NCBI GenBank assembly: GCA_051453625.1
Contig: JBOZIK010000001.1
Location: 91,267,866-91,303,498 of the forward strand
Reading direction: 5' to 3'
Length of the DNA: 35,633 bases
Source of the DNA: Welwitschia mirabilis
Taxonomy: Eukaryota > Gnetophyta > Gnetopsida > Welwitschiales
How positions within the stretch are numbered: position 1 is the first letter of the stretch; every line of letters starts with the position of its first letter. The translations under genes and the position numbers were made by a program. Positions 10,631 to 21,340 of the stretch are shown here, one piece after another. The notes beneath the pieces were generated by a model. That model had not been told where the DNA came from and did not search any database. It saw only the letters and a program-made list of their open reading frames with translations.

Positions 10631-10771
10631 AATGCTAAAAGATGAAGATTTTAACCACTCTACCAAATGTTGTAATATGAATATTCCAACCAATTTAGCA
10701 AAATGCTATAGAATATAGATTCCAATAACTCTATCGAATTCTATAAGATAAAAACTTAATCATTGAACCTA
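10631..10771 (+). repeat. Minisatellite, about four units of 35 bp
   Basis: Units start at 10631, 10666, 10702 and 10737. Each begins AATGCTATA-like, then a GAT/AAT-rich middle, then CCAAC(T)ACTCTA-like before the next unit. They differ from each other by many substitutions. The block sits upstream of the TATA box at 10818, in the expected U3 region of the LTR. Confidence 0.7.
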
Positions 10772-10817
10772 ATATAAAAGATTAAGGAACTCCAACTATC
10801 CCAATGCTGGCCTCCAC

Positions 10818-10825
10818 TATAAAAA
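10818..10825 (+). promoter_or_regulatory. TATA box in LTR-like repeat
   Basis: TATAAAAA in the context CCACTATAAAAAGGG, a strong plant-type TATA box. It lies about 480 bases into the LTR-like unit. Confidence 0.55.
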
Positions 10826-11450
10826 GGGTTAAGCACCCTACTTTATAAATCATCAGTTAACTAGAGCACTTATCCTTTAGGGGAAGGAGCCTTCTAAAAA
10901 GCTTTACCCTTCACACAATAAGGTCCAAAAAGAGAAAGGAAAGAAAGCTTTATCCATTACAATCAAAACAAAGATTAAAAAGTTGTAATAAAAGTTGATT
11001 GATGTGTAAAAATTCACCTATACCATATGGGATGACAGTATAGGGAGGAGAATGTACTTACTGAATGATTCAGAGTAGCAGAGGGCGTATCTTGCTTTAC
11101 CAAACTAGTTGGGGGTTTCAAACCTCTATATGTTGTTTTAAGATTCTCCTTTAAAAATAAGCTAGCATTAAGACTAGTGTATTGTTCTTGTAATTAAGGT
11201 TTACATTTATTTCATTGATGTACTATAATTCCATTTTCTCATAATTAATGATAGTATATTTTCTTTCTTCATTTTAAGTTAGAAATTACTTCATACTCCT
11301 AATAGTTGATTGAAGCTATAATATTGCTAGTTATTTATATTATTATTTGAGTTTTTATTATTCATATTTTAGCTTCATATTTGCAATTGACTTGATGGTT
11401 TCTAGTTTTTTTTTTTTTCTATTTATTATGCTTATGATCAAGCTATGACA

Positions 11451-12606
11451 AATAGATCTCACCATTTCTTATGTGGTGAATGATATTATACTAGAATAAT
11501 CTGAGTCATAATAAAATTTACATGTTTCAAGGTATAAATGAGGAATTTTCGTTACATCTTTAAATAAAGGTATTTTATTTACTAAAATATTTAATTTAGT
11601 TTTTAAAGTATTAAGTATGTTTCTATACCCTTACTTATTGAAATCCCTATAATCACTTTTTTTATTTACTATATTCTTAGTTGTAGTTCTATGTTCTGTT
11701 TATTTTATAATTTTTATATTATTATTATTCTCATGAGATAATGAATATGGGATCCTTTCTCTAATAGAAGTCCTAGATGATAGTGGTAAAATTTAAACTC
11801 ACTTGCATAAGATTTATGTCAATTAGGATGATATTACATTTCTTTTATAAAATATATAGACACAAGAATAGTTGAGTTGTACCTTAAGTAATACTCTAGT
11901 AATAATAATGTAATAAATAACAATGATCTTGTAAATAATTACATGTACTAGTACCTTACCTCTATTAGTATTCAAAATGTATACAATAATAAAACATTTT
12001 AACTAATCTTAGATTGACATCAGGTGTATTAAAACATGTTGTAAATAGTGGAGTCACTATGTTTATATGTGTTGGTATTATTACATTAAACTATGATGGA
12101 TAATCCATCATAGTTTATGATGTTTATTATTTTTCATAAATTAAATTACCATTTAGTTTTTGTGTTTGTTTTATGGCACGATTATGATGTATTGTTAAGT
12201 AATGATGATCAACATGATGAAGTATTATCTAATAGTGTCATGAAGATGAGGCATCATATAATAATGTTATCTACTACTTTAAGTTGAATAAAATATTACT
12301 AATTAATGTTTATATACAAATCATTTAATATTGTAGAGTTGGAAACATTAATATAAGGGATAAATTTAAATTTTTACATTGTGAGTGGTTTTATAAATAT
12401 AAAGCATTCCAGTAAATATGAATATGGTCTAAAAGATAAATAAATGGTAGCTATGAAACTAAAGTATATTACAAATAAACCACAAGATCACTTGAATTGA
12501 TGCCCTTGAATGTTACCTTCTTTGGTTAAACCTTGTTTTTTAATGATCATCTATTTTATATCTTATTTATAGATTATTTCACATCGTATGCTAGGGTATT
12601 TCCTAT
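11451..12606. other. AT-rich spacer with one palindrome
   Basis: No coding signal and no recognised element. The single striking item is the palindrome at 12087-12117. Confidence 0.5.
12087..12117. repeat. Near-perfect 31-bp palindrome
   Basis: The arm TAAACTATGATGGAT (12087-12101) is the exact reverse complement of 12103-12117, with one base between. A perfect 15-bp arm stands out in sequence this decayed. Confidence 0.95.
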
Positions 12607-13051
12607 TAATAACACTCAAAAATTCACATTTATATTAAGGAATTAAGGCATTATTATGAAGTTTAATTAATCATCATGGCAGTTTATGCATTTTTATCAC
12701 TTAAGGCCATGAAAATCTTGTTTTACAAGTAATATGCATAAATACTATCATTTATCAAGAGGATCATGGTAGGATATCAAGCTATGTGGAATCTACTTGA
12801 TGGTGACATTAGTTACAGGCATGGCGATGCTAGTCTCTTGAAGCATAATAGTGTTATATTCTTAAGTCCTATTTATGTCTGTAATATATTCCCATAATTT
12901 TTTCAAAGAGAATATAAATAAGGAATATTTTCTAAGAAGAACTCCTTAATTTGGCCTCATGATTGAATAATTACTTTATGTACTTTTAGGAATTCTTTAG
13001 AATGATCTTATTAGGCCTTAGAAATACTAACTAAAAACCCTAATCCAAGCT

Positions 13052-13059
13052 TATAAATA
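13052..13059 (+). promoter_or_regulatory. TATA box, left LTR of element 2
   Basis: TATAAATA within GCTTATAAATACC. The same motif is kept at the matching place in the right LTR (18620). Confidence 0.7.
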
Positions 13060-13235
13060 CCATTCCTTACTTCATTTGAAAGGGAGTAACTTCTATTATG
13101 ATATTTCAAGAGATTGAAGATTTACTCATGAGTGTTTTCTAAGCCTTTCAGGGATGGACTAGCTACTAATCTAGCATGATGCTTCCTACTTTAACATGAG
13201 TACACTTTCTAATTGTATACTTTACTTATTCTAAT

Positions 13236-13241
13236 AATAAA
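13236..13241 (+). promoter_or_regulatory. Poly(A) signal, left LTR of element 2
   Basis: AATAAA followed by GTACTACATG, about 180 bases after the TATA box and conserved in the right LTR (18806-18811). This would mark the end of the R region. Confidence 0.5.
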
Positions 13242-13892
13242 GTACTACATGTTCTTTGTGCATTACTTTGATATCAAGTGTGAATGTCATACTTGTTATA
13301 ATTAGGATTGGCTAGGTTATGCTTTTACTTTAAGATATATTTTGGTGATTTTCCTTTACATTCTAGCTTGGATAACCCAAATGTTTATTTGATGGATCTT
13401 GGGAGACCTCTACTTTTTTTGATTATTTTATTCTTTCTATGAAGGCTAGGTGGCTTAATTATACCACTCTTATGTCTATGATGGATGAGATTATGCCATT
13501 GTGCTTAAGCTAGGGCTAATAAATATTCATGTCATAGTGGATTATATCAATGTAAATGAGTTGAAAAGTAAAGCTACATGTTTTCATTATAATTACTTAG
13601 GATTTTTATTAAAGTTAATATATTACTTTAAATGCTCTATCCCATTCCTAGTTATTTAAATATCATTTCAATCTCTATTACTTTCTACTTTTATGCTTGT
13701 TTTACTGATATCTTTTATTATCTATCTTTGAGAAACAATGACACTAGGACTATACTACAAATAGAAGTTCAAATAATTTTGGTAAAAGTTGGGCTTGACC
13801 ATGCAAGATTTATATCCCTAGGAGAATTTTGTAAATGATCATATATTAACGATAGATACAAGCATAGCCAAATTTCACCACAAATAACTTTT

Positions 13893-13910
13893 TGGCATCG
13901 TTACTGAGGA
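13893..13910 (+). other. Primer binding site of element 2 (tRNA-Asp type, decayed)
   Basis: TGGCATCGTTACTGAGGA compared with the usual TGGCGCCGTTGCCGGGGA; the changes are all transitions. It places element 2 with the same broad clade as element 1. Confidence 0.82.
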
Positions 13911-13954
13911 TAAATAACATGATAGTTATAGTGGGGAATATATATTTGATTCTA

Positions 13955-14215
13955 GTTTTTTTACTTTTTTTATTTCTTTTTTCTTCTTTTTATTTTATTT
14001 TCTTCTATTTTTATTTTTTATTTTATTTTATATTAGTTCCATACTAGTGCTCCTTCATTTTATTTTTATTTTTTTAGATTGTTTTCTCTTTCTTTTTCTT
14101 TTCTTCTTTTAGTTTTTCTCCTTTTTTGGTTTTATTTATTTTTTATTTCCTTTTTATTTTTTTTCCTTTTTTTATTCATTTCTTTTTTTCCTTGTATATA
14201 TTATCTAAAATATTA
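13955..14215 (+). repeat. Polypyrimidine low-complexity tract
   Basis: About 260 bases of nearly continuous T and C (TTTTCTTCTTTT-like), directly after the primer site in the leader of element 2. Confidence 0.85.
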
Positions 14216-14739
14216 TATCAAATTTTCTTAAATGAGGTTATTCTTTGGTAGGTTTGAAGAAAGAACAAGAAGAAAACACATCAAAAGTTCTTTCTTTTAT
14301 CCATATTCTCTCTCTATCATCTCTTACTTATCTCTTTTCTTCTTTATCACAAGTGGCTTTCTCAATAGATAGTTGAAAATAAATTTTTGAAGAAGGACTT
14401 CATCAATAATAATCTTAGGGAAGTGCTTTATCATTTGCATTATTAATTTCTACATTTTTATTTCTTGCATTACATTCCATTATAGATTTTTATTTTTTCA
14501 TTATCACTTTACTTCATCTTATGTCTATTCCTTACCTGTCTATCATTTGTAATGATCTTCTATTTCATGTTGTTAATCATTCTAAGTATTACATTTCCAT
14601 CTTTATCCAAATATCTTTTACACTAATTTACTAGTCTTGCTACCTTCCCTCACTAATGCTACCAACTTCTTGCATTAGAACTCTTTCATATTTGATAAAT
14701 TAAACATTTGAATCATCTTGATTTATTTTAAATACTATG

Positions 14740-15090
14740 CACATTGATGAACTTCACATGAGCCATAATCCTTACTCTTTCATCCAAAATCACAAACCTC
14801 GTTTATCATATAATCCTCAACCTAAGTAAACTGTTAAGGATTACCTTCAATGTTGATATTTATATTCTTCTCATGCATTATCCAACCTCCTCATATAGAT
14901 CTAATGAGTTCTACCATGTCATCTTTATCTTACTTTCATGATTTAAAGCTTAAATATCCTTACTTTTATCATAAGGAGTTTGAATTAATGTCTTCCATCA
15001 CCCCTTATGAATTCCACCCCTTATCATCTCATGAACTACCTTTACCTTCTAATTTTTATCCTTTATTTTCTCATGAATACTCTTAATTCT
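14740..15090 (+). pseudogene. Unrecognised Tyr/Pro/His-rich reading, probable gag-side relic of element 2
   Basis: A forward reading gives MSHNPYSFIQNHKPRLSYNP near 14758-14817, then, after a frameshift, a 78-codon open stretch (14850-15086) rich in Ser, Leu, Pro, Tyr and His. The first part vaguely resembles the NPYSxTYNPGWRxHPN segment found before the Gag tail in some Tat-type elements. I do not recognise a domain and infer no function. Confidence 0.35.
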
Positions 15091-15470
15091 ATCCATCATC
15101 TTTTGACAAATACCCTTCATTTTCCAAAACTCAACTATCCTCTTTGAACTCCTTAGAAGACATCCTTAAGAAATTCATGGAAATCCAATACCACATTAAT
15201 ACCAAATAATAACACTTTAACCAACATTCCTCTTTCACCTTGTAAAGACTCAATAAAATTTTCAATAATTAAATCAAATCACTACCTACATCATTAAGAC
15301 ACTTATCCAAAAGGAAGAAGTAGAGCTTCCTACATTCGTAGAACCTAATCCTAGAAATATTGAAAGGAGCAATGATACTCAAATCAATGAAATCCAAGCC
15401 ATACTATTTAGTGATGAGAAACACCCTAATGGAGATCTATTATAAGATGAAAAATTACTTAATAAGAGAT
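15091..15470 (+). pseudogene. gag: Gag C-terminal tail of element 2
   Basis: Across small frameshifts the sequence reads LSSLNSLEDILKKFMEIQ (about 15135-15188) and later IQKEEVELPTFVEPNPRN (about 15307-15354), followed by TQINEIQAI. This is the Gag tail layout of Tat-type elements: a SLEDxLKxFMQ helix, a coiled segment, then a LPS..xxNPRN linker. In a full element a zinc knuckle or protease would come next. Here the reading continues as an acidic, unfamiliar stretch (LEDESFRKPCKEENIKE) instead. Stops and frameshifts show that it is dead. Confidence 0.55.
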
Positions 15471-16395
15471 ATGTACTAGAGGATGAGTCTTTTAGAAAAC
15501 CTTGTAAGGAGGAGAACATTAAAGAATAACCCATACATGATCCATCATACATATAACCCTTGTCTTCTTGTCAATATTCTCATGAACAAAATGCTTTCAT
15601 GTTATCTTTATTTCTTGAGTATGATTTAAACCTTCATGTAGAAGATAAATTTTCCTTTAAGTCATAATAACTTTATAATGATCATATAAATACTTTTTTT
15701 GATGAAAACTCATGTTGCCTACTAACCACTTACCTTTGTCATCACTCAAGATGATATCTTGCAAGATCTATTAGAAGAGAATGAGTGAGCTATAGGATGG
15801 ATTCTTTCTTAAATACATATACTTTATAATTTTCATTAATATTCTCTTTAACTTTAAAAGTGCATGTGTAAAATTTACATGGATTCTCTACCATTCCATA
15901 ACCTATCACCCAATCATAGCCTTTATACACTTAAAGTTTATATCTTTTGTACCCTTAAGCCTTCATCTATGCATTACATTAGAAAATCCTACTATGAGGA
16001 AAGTTTATTTTCATTTCATGATCTTAGACTGGATTTGCTTTCTATATCAAATTTAGGATGGGTAGGCCCACTCACAATGAAACCAATGTCTTTTGATGAT
16101 TTCTCTCTCATAAAACCACCTAAGCATTACCACTTATATATCATTGCCTTAAGCCTTTTTACTCAGGTAATCCCAAATTTTATTCACATCAGAGAATAAG
16201 CCATCACCATCTTAAATCTTATTATCCACCTCTTCCATTATGGAATTATTTCATAAAGCTTATTGATCATCCATTTTTTCCATATTACTATGAGTTTATG
16301 AGACTTATTGATCCTATATAGTGGCTTTTTCATATGATCAAGAATAAGAGATCTTTGTCATTCCATGGTTTTAGTTGAGATTAGATGAATCCTTT
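15471..16395 (+). pseudogene. Unfamiliar protein-like region in place of pol, element 2
   Basis: A forward reading continues after the Gag tail. One 111-codon stretch is open (15864-16199) and includes NLGWVGPLTMKPMSFDDFSL. After a frameshift the reading goes on as PPLPLWNYFIKLIDHPFFP, YYYEFMRLIDPI, a stop, and WLFHMIKNKRSLSFHGFS to about 16375. The residue mix (aromatic, Pro, His) and continuity through frameshifts look like a former protein. It matches none of protease, RT, RNase H or integrase as I know them. It may be a passenger gene or a non-coding LARD filler. Confidence 0.4.
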
Positions 16396-18141
16396 CTTTT
16401 AAGAGAAAATAATTTTTATATTTGAGATATTTTATTAAGACTTGCATTCATTTGATATCTTGAGTTTAGAATCAAGGGAAAAAGATGGATTATCTTCTTT
16501 CATGGTGTTCCTTTGTTTCAAAGCATATATAGAATGAGATCATTTTTGTATTAGGATAATAAGCCAATGAACCACTTTTTTGTGATATAAATATAAAATG
16601 AAAAAAAAATAAATAAAGAGAAAAACAAATTAGGAAAAATCTTAATGCTTTTTTAGCATATGTTTATGATCATTTCTATTAGGTTTAGTTAACTGCAGTA
16701 GGGCTATGAATACCTGCTAGCAATGCAACTCTAATAATTCATTTGTGATACATTCATATACATTAGTACTACAGATCATCATTAGTAATGCAGCACTAAG
16801 TCCTACTTGTACGACATGTTAGATATATTGAATGAAAGTATCACAACACTAAATTCTTAATAAGATTGAATCCTTGAAACTTGGATGCCCATAAAGAATA
16901 AGGAAAAGGAAAGAACTTAAGATGGGACTAGAAACTTCTTGTGATTTTCTTGTTTTAACATTTATTACTCAAAATCATTTCACTACTATTAACTTGCATG
17001 AATCTACTTCATCAATGCCTCATCTTACTTTTACTTAGATTCATAATTAAATAAATTTTTTAGGCCATTACTTTGGTTTAATAGTTTCATTCATTCATGG
17101 TATGCATGGTAGAATCTTAGTTGCATTTCCATTCAATTTATTTCCATTCATTTCACTAATCATACCACATACATTTAACATTTTATCTCTATTAAAAAGC
17201 ATACTTAAAGATACATCTATGTTTATTGTGATGAGACCTCTTCTTCCATGAGTCATGCCAGGATCAAATTAGTTTATATGATCATTGAAATTAAATGATC
17301 CTTATGCTCCAATTTCATCTAATTTTATTTACTCTAATATTTTTTATTATTTTCTCACCTTACCTCTTATGTTTCCATAATTCTTGCATCCTTTCTTATT
17401 CACTGTTCTAAACCCTAAAGCATTTACCTTGGAAATGTGGCATTAACATAATCCCTAATTGGTGCCACTATTACTTTTTATCTATTCATATTACACTTTT
17501 CTACTTAGATTATTGTTTACATTTACAATCATATCATGTCATTGGTTATCATTACATGCTAGTGAATCAGACTATAACTTGGTCTTCTTCCATTTTCTAC
17601 CTCATTTGAACACTTTTTTTATCATTTTCTTTTCTACATTTTTCTTTATTTTTAACTTTTCTTTCTTATGCTCTTCATTTATTCCCCCTCTCTATCACTT
17701 ATTTCTATAACAATAATTTATGGAGCCTCATCATTTATCCATTGCTTATAGAATCCCTTTTTACTTTCATCCCTTTTCCATGCATTTGTAGACGTAGGTG
17801 GCATTATTTTTAGTTTTAATTTCTCATATTTTATTTTTGGTAAGTTCCTTTTTCTATATCATTTTATAACACATTAGCACATACATCATCATTTCTCATT
17901 ATGTTTACATTTAATTTTTCATCTTAAAAGCTTTGAGGACAAATTTTAGCTATGGTTTAAGGGAGTTGTATTTGCACTTAAAGTACTTACTTTTTATGCT
18001 CTATCTTTTACTTAAAGTATGATTGCAAAGTACATTAGCCAAAATTTCCAAATCATTCTTAATCTTGTCATACTTAATTGAATTTCTTTGGAATTTTTAA
18101 CATGTTATCTAATATTTAGACACATGTTTTCTACTAAGGAA
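16396..18141 (+). other. 3' internal region of element 2, no coding
   Basis: Pyrimidine-rich, AT-rich sequence with no domain. Its right part (about 16815 onward) is shared with 9515-10335. The landmark TTTGAGGACAAATTTTAGCT near 17929 precedes the purine-rich GGTTTAAGGGAG, as is common in the 3' ends of Tat-type elements. Confidence 0.55.
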
Positions 18142-18166
18142 CTAGTAAAAGGTTGGCTGAGGGATA
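18142..18166 (+). other. Polypurine tract region of element 2
   Basis: CTAGTAAAAGGTTGGCTGAGGGATA directly precedes the TGATAACAC start of the right LTR; GAGGGA is the purine core. It is partly eroded. Confidence 0.5.
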
Positions 18167-19390
18167 TGATAACACTAGAAAATTGACATTTATATCAAGG
18201 AATTAAGGCATTGTTAGCAAGCTTAATTAATCATCATGATAGTTTTATGCATTTCTTATACTTGAGATCATGAAAATCCTATTTTAGAACTAATACACCT
18301 AAACATTATTATTTTGCAAGATAAATGTAATATTAGGAGCATCATGATAGGATATTAAGCTATGTGGAGCATACTTAATGGTGGCAATAGTCATAGGCAT
18401 GATAATAGTAGTTTCTTAAACAAAAACATGCCATAACTACATTCTTAAGTTCTTTTGATGTATGTAATTAATTCCCATAATTTCTGCAAAGAGAAGATAA
18501 ATGAAAAATATTTTTAATTTGGCCCCATGAATAAATAATTGTTGTATGTACTTTTAGGAATGCTTTAGAATGATTTCATTAGGCCTTAGAAACCCTGATT
18601 AGAAATCCTAATCTAGGCTTATAAATACCCTTTCTTACTTCATTTGAAGTGGAGTAACTTCCATTATGATATTTCAAGAAATTGGAGACTTATTCATGAG
18701 TTCTATCTAATCCTTCCATAGGGATGGGCTAGCTACCAAACTAGCATGATGCTCCTTGGTTTAGCATGAGTACATTTTTTGATTGCATGCTTTACATTTT
18801 TTGATAATAAAGTACTACATGTTTGTGATGCATTACTTTTATATCAAGTGTTAATGTCATACTTGTTATACTTAGGATTGGTTAGGTTATGCTTTTACTT
18901 TAAGGCCTAGTTTGGTGATTTTTCTTTACATTCTATTGTGCATAACCTAAATGTTTATTTGATAGATCTTAGAAGAGCCCTACTTTTTATGATTATTTTA
19001 TTACTACTATGAAGGCTATGTGGCTTAGTTACATCATCCTAACATCTATGATAAATGAGATTATGTCATTGTGCTTGAGCTAGGGCTGATAAATACTTAT
19101 GATCATAGTGGATTATATCATTGTGAATGAGTTGTGAGTAAAGATACATGTTTTCATTATAAGTACTTATGATTTTTCTTGAATTTAATATGTTAATTTG
19201 AATGATATGTCTCATTCCTAGCTCTTTAAATATCATTTTAATCTCTATTACCTTCTACTTTTATTCTTTTTTTATTAATAACTTTTATCATCTATCTCTA
19301 AGAAAGAATGATAATAGGACTATACTACGAATAAAAGTATTGATAATGAAAGAGAATGCATTGATTAATAGTTCTAGGAGTTTTTGTAAA
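18167..19390 (+). repeat. Right LTR of element 2, 3' end lost
   Basis: Starts TGATAACACTAG and follows the left LTR to the segment TTCTAGGAGTTTTTGTAAA (matching CCCTAGGAGAATTTTGTAAA at 13817-13836). The last roughly 45-80 bases of the left copy have no counterpart. Scattered substitutions over the whole length show an old insertion. TATA box at 18620, poly(A) signal at 18806. Confidence 0.85.
18620..18627 (+). promoter_or_regulatory. TATA box, right LTR of element 2
   Basis: TATAAATA in GCTTATAAATACC, conserved with the left LTR. Confidence 0.7.
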
Positions 19391-19539
19391 AGAAAAGTGT
19401 AAAGTAATAAATCAAAACATGTTATTTCCTATCTTATAATTACTTTGCTAAATATAAAAATCATTCTCTTAGGGAATTACCCATTATCATTTGTTTTGAA
19501 GTCATATTACCATAGACTGATTGGTAGTGGCCCTTTTTA

Positions 19540-19830
19540 ATGCATAGTTTATTTTTAATAGGCTACCCACAAAAAGCCTCTAGGAAAGTAATCTATTGGG
19601 GATATTTTATAAAACAAAGCCAAATTTAATCATGCTTAAAGTATATATCTATAAGGATTTCTATCATAGAAATCTTATTAATAAGTATTTAGAAGAGTTT
19701 GGTATTGACATGTTGGTTAGATATGTTAACATGTTTAGTGTGTATTGTATTTATTATATTATCACAAAAAACATGGAACAATCATGGGATATAGTGTTTA
19801 AAAGACAATGCTTGTTCTTGTAGACATAAT
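19540..19830 (+). pseudogene. Ty1/copia integrase C-terminal relic
   Basis: The reading FIFNRLPTKSL, a stop, then ESNLLGIFYKTKPNLIMLKV fits the copia integrase pattern YLINRxPTxxLxxxTPxEvxxxKPxxxxLkVFG. About 100 codons further, IYYIITKNMEQSWDIVFK fits the YRLyDPxTKKxxxSRDVvFxE block that ends the copia integrase region. The open stretch 19596-19823 covers both. The catalytic core is not present, so the fragment is truncated on the left, next to the damaged right LTR of element 2. Integrase before RT marks Ty1/copia and not Ty3/gypsy. Confidence 0.72.
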
Positions 19831-20179
19831 CAATAGTTAGAATTTTCTTAGTTTTTAGATACATAAACTAGTATAGTTATATTAAAGAACTATGAAATGA
19901 AAAGAAAGATGAATTAGCACATTTTTTAGAAGAAGAGGATAAAATGACTGAAGTTGTACCAACCACATACTCAAAGTATACAATATTTGTTAAAAAAATG
20001 AATCCACACTAAGATTTTAAAAGAATAATTAAAAAATTTATGCATTAATAATTAGGATAAACATCATGGAATATGTACTAGGAGTCTGACAAGAAGGCTT
20101 TAGAAAAGAAATGAAAGTGTATTGATGTGTAACTTGTATAATGATTAGAACATCTCATGTATGGTACAAAAAGCACTAC

Positions 20180-21340
20180 CTCATCCTAACTAAAAGCAAG
20201 AAATGAAAAATGAATATAATATGATGCTAAAAAGGGAGTGTAGAAGCTTGTTCCACATCTTACTAATTCTTAGAATATAGTGGGTTTAATACAGATCTTT
20301 ACAATCAAGAGAAATGATAAAGGTATTATTGAAAAACATAAGATAAGGATTGTTGCTACAAGGTTTTCACAAGTTGAAGAAGTCAACTATGAAGAAACAT
20401 ATTCTTCCACTACCAAGATGAAAATTTTATATATTCTATTACATCTAATAATATTAAAAAGGTGGAAAAAAATACCACATTCATGTAAAATATGCCTTTT
20501 TATATAGAATCCCAGATTTCATAATTTACATGGAGGAACTAAAAGGCTTTAAAGTTAGTTGTAATAATTTATATTAATTGATTAAGTTACTAAATGGATT
20601 AAATATGTTCCATAGGATTTAATACTAGGTACTGAGTGAGTTTATATTAGATAATGGTTTATAAAACATGCACCCATGATGTAAATCATTTTATGAAGAT
20701 TAATGAAATAGAACTTGTATTGTACATGGCCTTTTATGTGAATGGAGTGCTATTAACCTATGAAATCAAGGATATATTTTTAATATTTAAATATCTTTTA
20801 GAAAAAATATTTAAGCCATTAAATATAGATAATGCACATCATTATCTTATCATAAAGCTCATATAAGAAGATAGAACAACTTAGATGTCTCACCTAAAAT
20901 ACTTGAATGAGATACTTAAGATGTATTAACTTGATGATATTGAAGATGGCACAATTTTTTCAAAACCTATACATAACATATATATAGATTACCACATGGT
21001 GAATGACACCACTAATTTTTGGAGAATTATTGCAAATCTAAAGTATTTTATCAATAGTAGGATAAACATTCAAATGATAATAAATCTTGTTTAATGATTA
21101 TTAATGAAACCAAATAAGTACCCTATGGAAGTTATTTTGAATGTCCTATAGCATCTTAAAAAGACAAAGAAATTTTAAGTTAACTTTTCATTATTCTAAT
21201 AGCTAGCTTATTACTTATGTGAATGTTGATTGATGTAATGATTTAATTTCAAAGAAGTCTAAGACTAATTAGTTCATTTATTTGGAAGAGTCTAACATCA
21301 CATGAAAAAAATTAAAGTAGAACTATGTATCCTTCTTTGA
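20180..21340 (+). pseudogene. Ty1/copia reverse transcriptase and start of RNase H, relic
   Basis: RT blocks appear in order: EMKNEYNMMLKKG (about 20200), FTIKRNDKGIIEKHKIRIVA and then TRFSQVEEVNYEETYSS (20295-20405), VKYAFLYRIPDFIIYMEE (about 20486-20540), YMAFYVNGVLL (20723-20755), HHYLIIKLI near 20840, and a MSHLKYLNEILK block (about 20886). The catalytic YVDD box is YVNG (20735-20746), so both Asp are gone. Further downstream, LKYFINSRINI and YVNVD, a stop, CNDLISKKSKTN fit the end of RT and the first RNase H strand. The fragment is continuous with the integrase relic at 19540. Stops every few dozen codons make it inactive. Confidence 0.85.

Larger units (their letters stand above)
10336..11450 (+). 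repeat. LTR-like end of the older copy (right border uncertain)
   Basis: It begins TGTTACAAT directly after the polypurine-like end of the preceding tail, where a 3' LTR must start. It contains a minisatellite and then a TATA box with CTATAAAAAGGG at 10817-10828, followed by a pyrimidine/purine-mixed leader typical of LTR R-U5. The right end is not visible as a clear border, and the placement near 11450 is a guess. Sequence similarity to the element 2 LTRs is weak, so it may be a sister family. Confidence 0.4.
12607..13882 (+). repeat. Left LTR of element 2
   Basis: Colinear with 18167-19390 over more than a kilobase, for example AGTACTACATG, CATTACTTT(G/T)ATATCAAGTG and AGGATTGG(C/T)TAGGTTATGC. 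The start TAATAACAC corresponds to TGATAACAC of the right copy. It ends CACCACA ten bases before the primer site. A TATA box is at 13052 and a poly(A) signal at 13236. Confidence 0.88.
12607..19390 (+). mobile_element. Element 2: pol-less (LARD-like) Tat-related LTR retrotransposon
   Basis: Two direct LTRs of about 1.2-1.3 kb flank an interior of only about 4.3 kb, with a tRNA-Asp-type primer site after the left LTR and a purine tract before the right one. The interior carries a Gag C-terminal tail and an unfamiliar protein-like stretch but no protease, RT, RNase H or integrase. It would depend on enzymes of related full elements. The right LTR has lost roughly its last 80 bases, where a copia fragment follows. 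Confidence 0.8.

Noticed and set aside
13632-13838. Similar small open frames in the two LTRs of element 2 (13632-13838 and 19202-19402)
   Set aside because: The peptides resemble each other, but the LTRs are copies of one sequence, so this is expected; hydrophobic, T-rich translation near the LTR end with no known domain.
17459-17710. 83-codon hydrophobic open frame that looks like a membrane protein
   Set aside because: It is a translation of pyrimidine-rich DNA (Phe, Leu, Ser) in the non-coding 3' interior of element 2.
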